Source: Limanda limanda (taxonomy: Eukaryota > Chordata > Actinopteri > Pleuronectiformes > Pleuronectidae). From it: a DNA stretch of 64,000 nucleotides. Location of the stretch: assembly GCF_963576545.1 (NCBI RefSeq), contig NC_083645.1:6878447-6942446 (forward strand), read 5' to 3'. Of this stretch, positions 62,216-64,000 are shown piece by piece. The notes below the pieces were generated by a model. It made no database searches, was not told where the DNA came from, and saw nothing but the letters and a program-made list of their open reading frames with translations. Position 1 is the first letter of the stretch. Each line of letters starts with the position of its first letter. The translations under genes were made by a program, and so were the position numbers.

Positions 62216-64000
62216 AGGCAGTTAACAGGCACAGGGAAGTGGAAAGCCAATGAGATTGAAAACACCATCACTATCAGACATGATCACACATGAGCTCCAT
62301 GTGGAATATTGTTTTTGTACTTGTAGGGTTAGTATACAAATTTTTATACGTGTAATATGTTTTATACATGTAGGACGAATTTTAACTTGTGTGATTATTT
62401 TTTTTGTACTTGTATGAAATTAAGGCTATTTGTTTCTGAAGCATAATTTATTACATTTATTTGAACAATATGTAGTTTTGTTGATTGTCAGGCGCATTTT
62501 GTATTTGCAAACCACACTGTGTTGTGTAGGGAATTTGTAAAACATGTTTTGTTTGTTAAGTTTTGAACTTGGCTCCATAATAGTTGCTTCCCATTTGCGT
62601 ATGTGTGAGCAGTGTGGGGACTGTTGTGTGTACTGACCAATTGGCGTCATTAAGAATTGGTGCTAAGTTAGAATTACTTCATTGAACATTTTAATTAAAT
62701 GTGTGCTATGATTGAGTGGCTGTGATGTTGGCCTGCAATGGAAACATGAAATGAGTACAGTAGAGGAAATGCTGTCTTGCTCTCGTATTGAGCCACTGAA
62801 ATATTGCTACTGTGGTCATATAGAAAGCTGCAAAGTAGGTTTTGAACCATTTGGGGTCCCAAACATAGACATGTTAGAGCATGCATACATTATCTTCCCA
62901 GGATCAATATGTGTATATTGTGGTTGATCCTGGCAATAAAAAGTGTAATACCAGCTACAATCGGGATCCCAAATGGCACGACCAAGGCTGACGACACCCG
63001 AATGTTGCGCATGAACTGTTTTTTGTTTAAGATTTAAATTGCACTATCTTGGATTGTTTGACACAGTCCTCAATCCAGTCATTGTCTTCAGCACATTACA
63101 ACAGTGCTATAACATGTAATTTGGTAAAGACACTTCCCGTGTATGTGAACCTTAAAAGAGTCATTCTTCTTTAAAACTGTTAAATCCTGTTATTCCCATG
63201 AAATGTTCGATATTAAGATTAATGACTGGTACTTTGTGTTCTGTTACCACATTTCATGAACAGATGTCATGAGATAGTTTTTGAGCTTGGTCCAAAATGT
63301 GATCTTCCAGTTGTGTTGTGAACAGATCATATAGAGGAATTTGATTATAGATTTTTGCTTCAGATTTTTCCAGCATTGCCTTTGGATCCAGAATGTTGAA
63401 GTCATTTTGAGGGAAATTAATTTTAACTGGGACTTTTGTGGTTTAGAGAAACACATATCGGCTGCTGTTCACATAATGAAATGTTTTACGTCGGTCGGCA
63501 AAGATAACGGTGTGTGTGTTCAGCTTAAATTCTTTCCTGCAATCAGCTGTTGTGATTGTCTTTAAAGGTGTGTTGTTCTTATGAGGGTATTTTTTTTTCT
63601 TTTACTCATCATCCAATGGTTTCCAGAAGAGGAATGTTAATGACCTAATCCACATTTGGCGTGAAAAGTGTTCCTCAGCATCGTTAGATGTTCAAAAACT
63701 GAATGAGGCACTAGACTGAATCAGCCGGTTTGGACGACACTGTGTTGTGATGTCAAACCTTTGATTCAGAGCAAAAGCCGAGATTGTCAAACACAAGACG
63801 AGAATACAAAAAGTAGGAGAATTCAATTTGCGTGACTTCAGTGCAGAAAGGTTTCAACCCTAATAACTGTGACACAGTCCCATAGACCATTTTACATTCC
63901 CCTCTCTCTGAGCATGCTGTCATGTAAGGATTGCAGTTTGGTTAAGATCAGATAAGATCCCTTTGTTTAGTCCATTAGTGAAAAGACCACATGATGATAG

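Larger units (their letters stand above)
57700..64000. other. Region downstream of fmr1, no gene recognised
   Basis: Contains two copies of a dispersed repeat (58910, 61327), a CTCF-like motif (62198) and a 10-bp inverted repeat ccaggatcaa/ttgatcctgg (62898-62933). Reading frames are short and show no recognisable domains; a neighbouring gene, if any, lies outside the window. Confidence 0.6.

Overview
The window is vertebrate nuclear DNA, almost certainly from a ray-finned (teleost) fish. It has GT-AG introns, short introns inside compact genes, abundant CA/TG microsatellites, and many interspersed elements whose ends look like common teleost repeats (hAT-like and other MITEs, tRNA-like SINE pieces, a non-LTR retrotransposon fragment). 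Nothing looks bacterial: there are no operons, CRISPR arrays, rRNA or tRNA genes.

Three protein-coding genes lie head to tail on the + strand, and I could follow each from start codon to stop codon across its introns. (1) mxra5 (matrix-remodelling-associated 5, adlican): 16 coding exons from 12023 to 28839, about 2,508 aa. It encodes a secreted protein with a signal peptide, leucine-rich repeats, two Ig domains, a long Thr/Pro-rich mucin-like stretch and ten more Ig domains. An untranslated first exon probably ends at 6478. (2) rab33a (Golgi/vesicle small GTPase): 4 exons, 33971-37173, 277 aa, with a long Gly/Ser-rich N-terminus and a prenylated Cys-Pro-Cys end. (3) fmr1 (fragile X RNA-binding protein FMRP): 15 coding exons, 42797-56054, 607 aa, with Tudor, KH0, KH1, KH2, nuclear export and RGG regions. 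The products are not expected to form one pathway. The grouping is of genomic interest because, from memory, all three human orthologues are on the X chromosome.

Layout: 1-5800 is repeat-rich intergenic DNA; 5826-6478 holds a purine tract and the putative mxra5 5' exon; 6479-28839 is mxra5; 28840 to about 30680 is its likely 3' UTR; 30700-33780 is intergenic with TG arrays; 33780 to about 37515 is rab33a; 37520-42480 is intergenic; 42480 to about 57670 is fmr1 with promoter and 3' UTR; 57700-64000 is repeat-containing DNA with no gene I can support.

The most interesting items are around fmr1. Its 5' flank, just before and including the start codon, is a four-copy 34-bp minisatellite, at the place where human FMR1 has its CGG repeat. 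An intron carries a well-preserved 690-bp hAT-like element with an extremely GC-rich core. The protein lacks the segment encoded by human exons 11-12 and has extra glycine/RGG stretches. I found no wholly new gene system.
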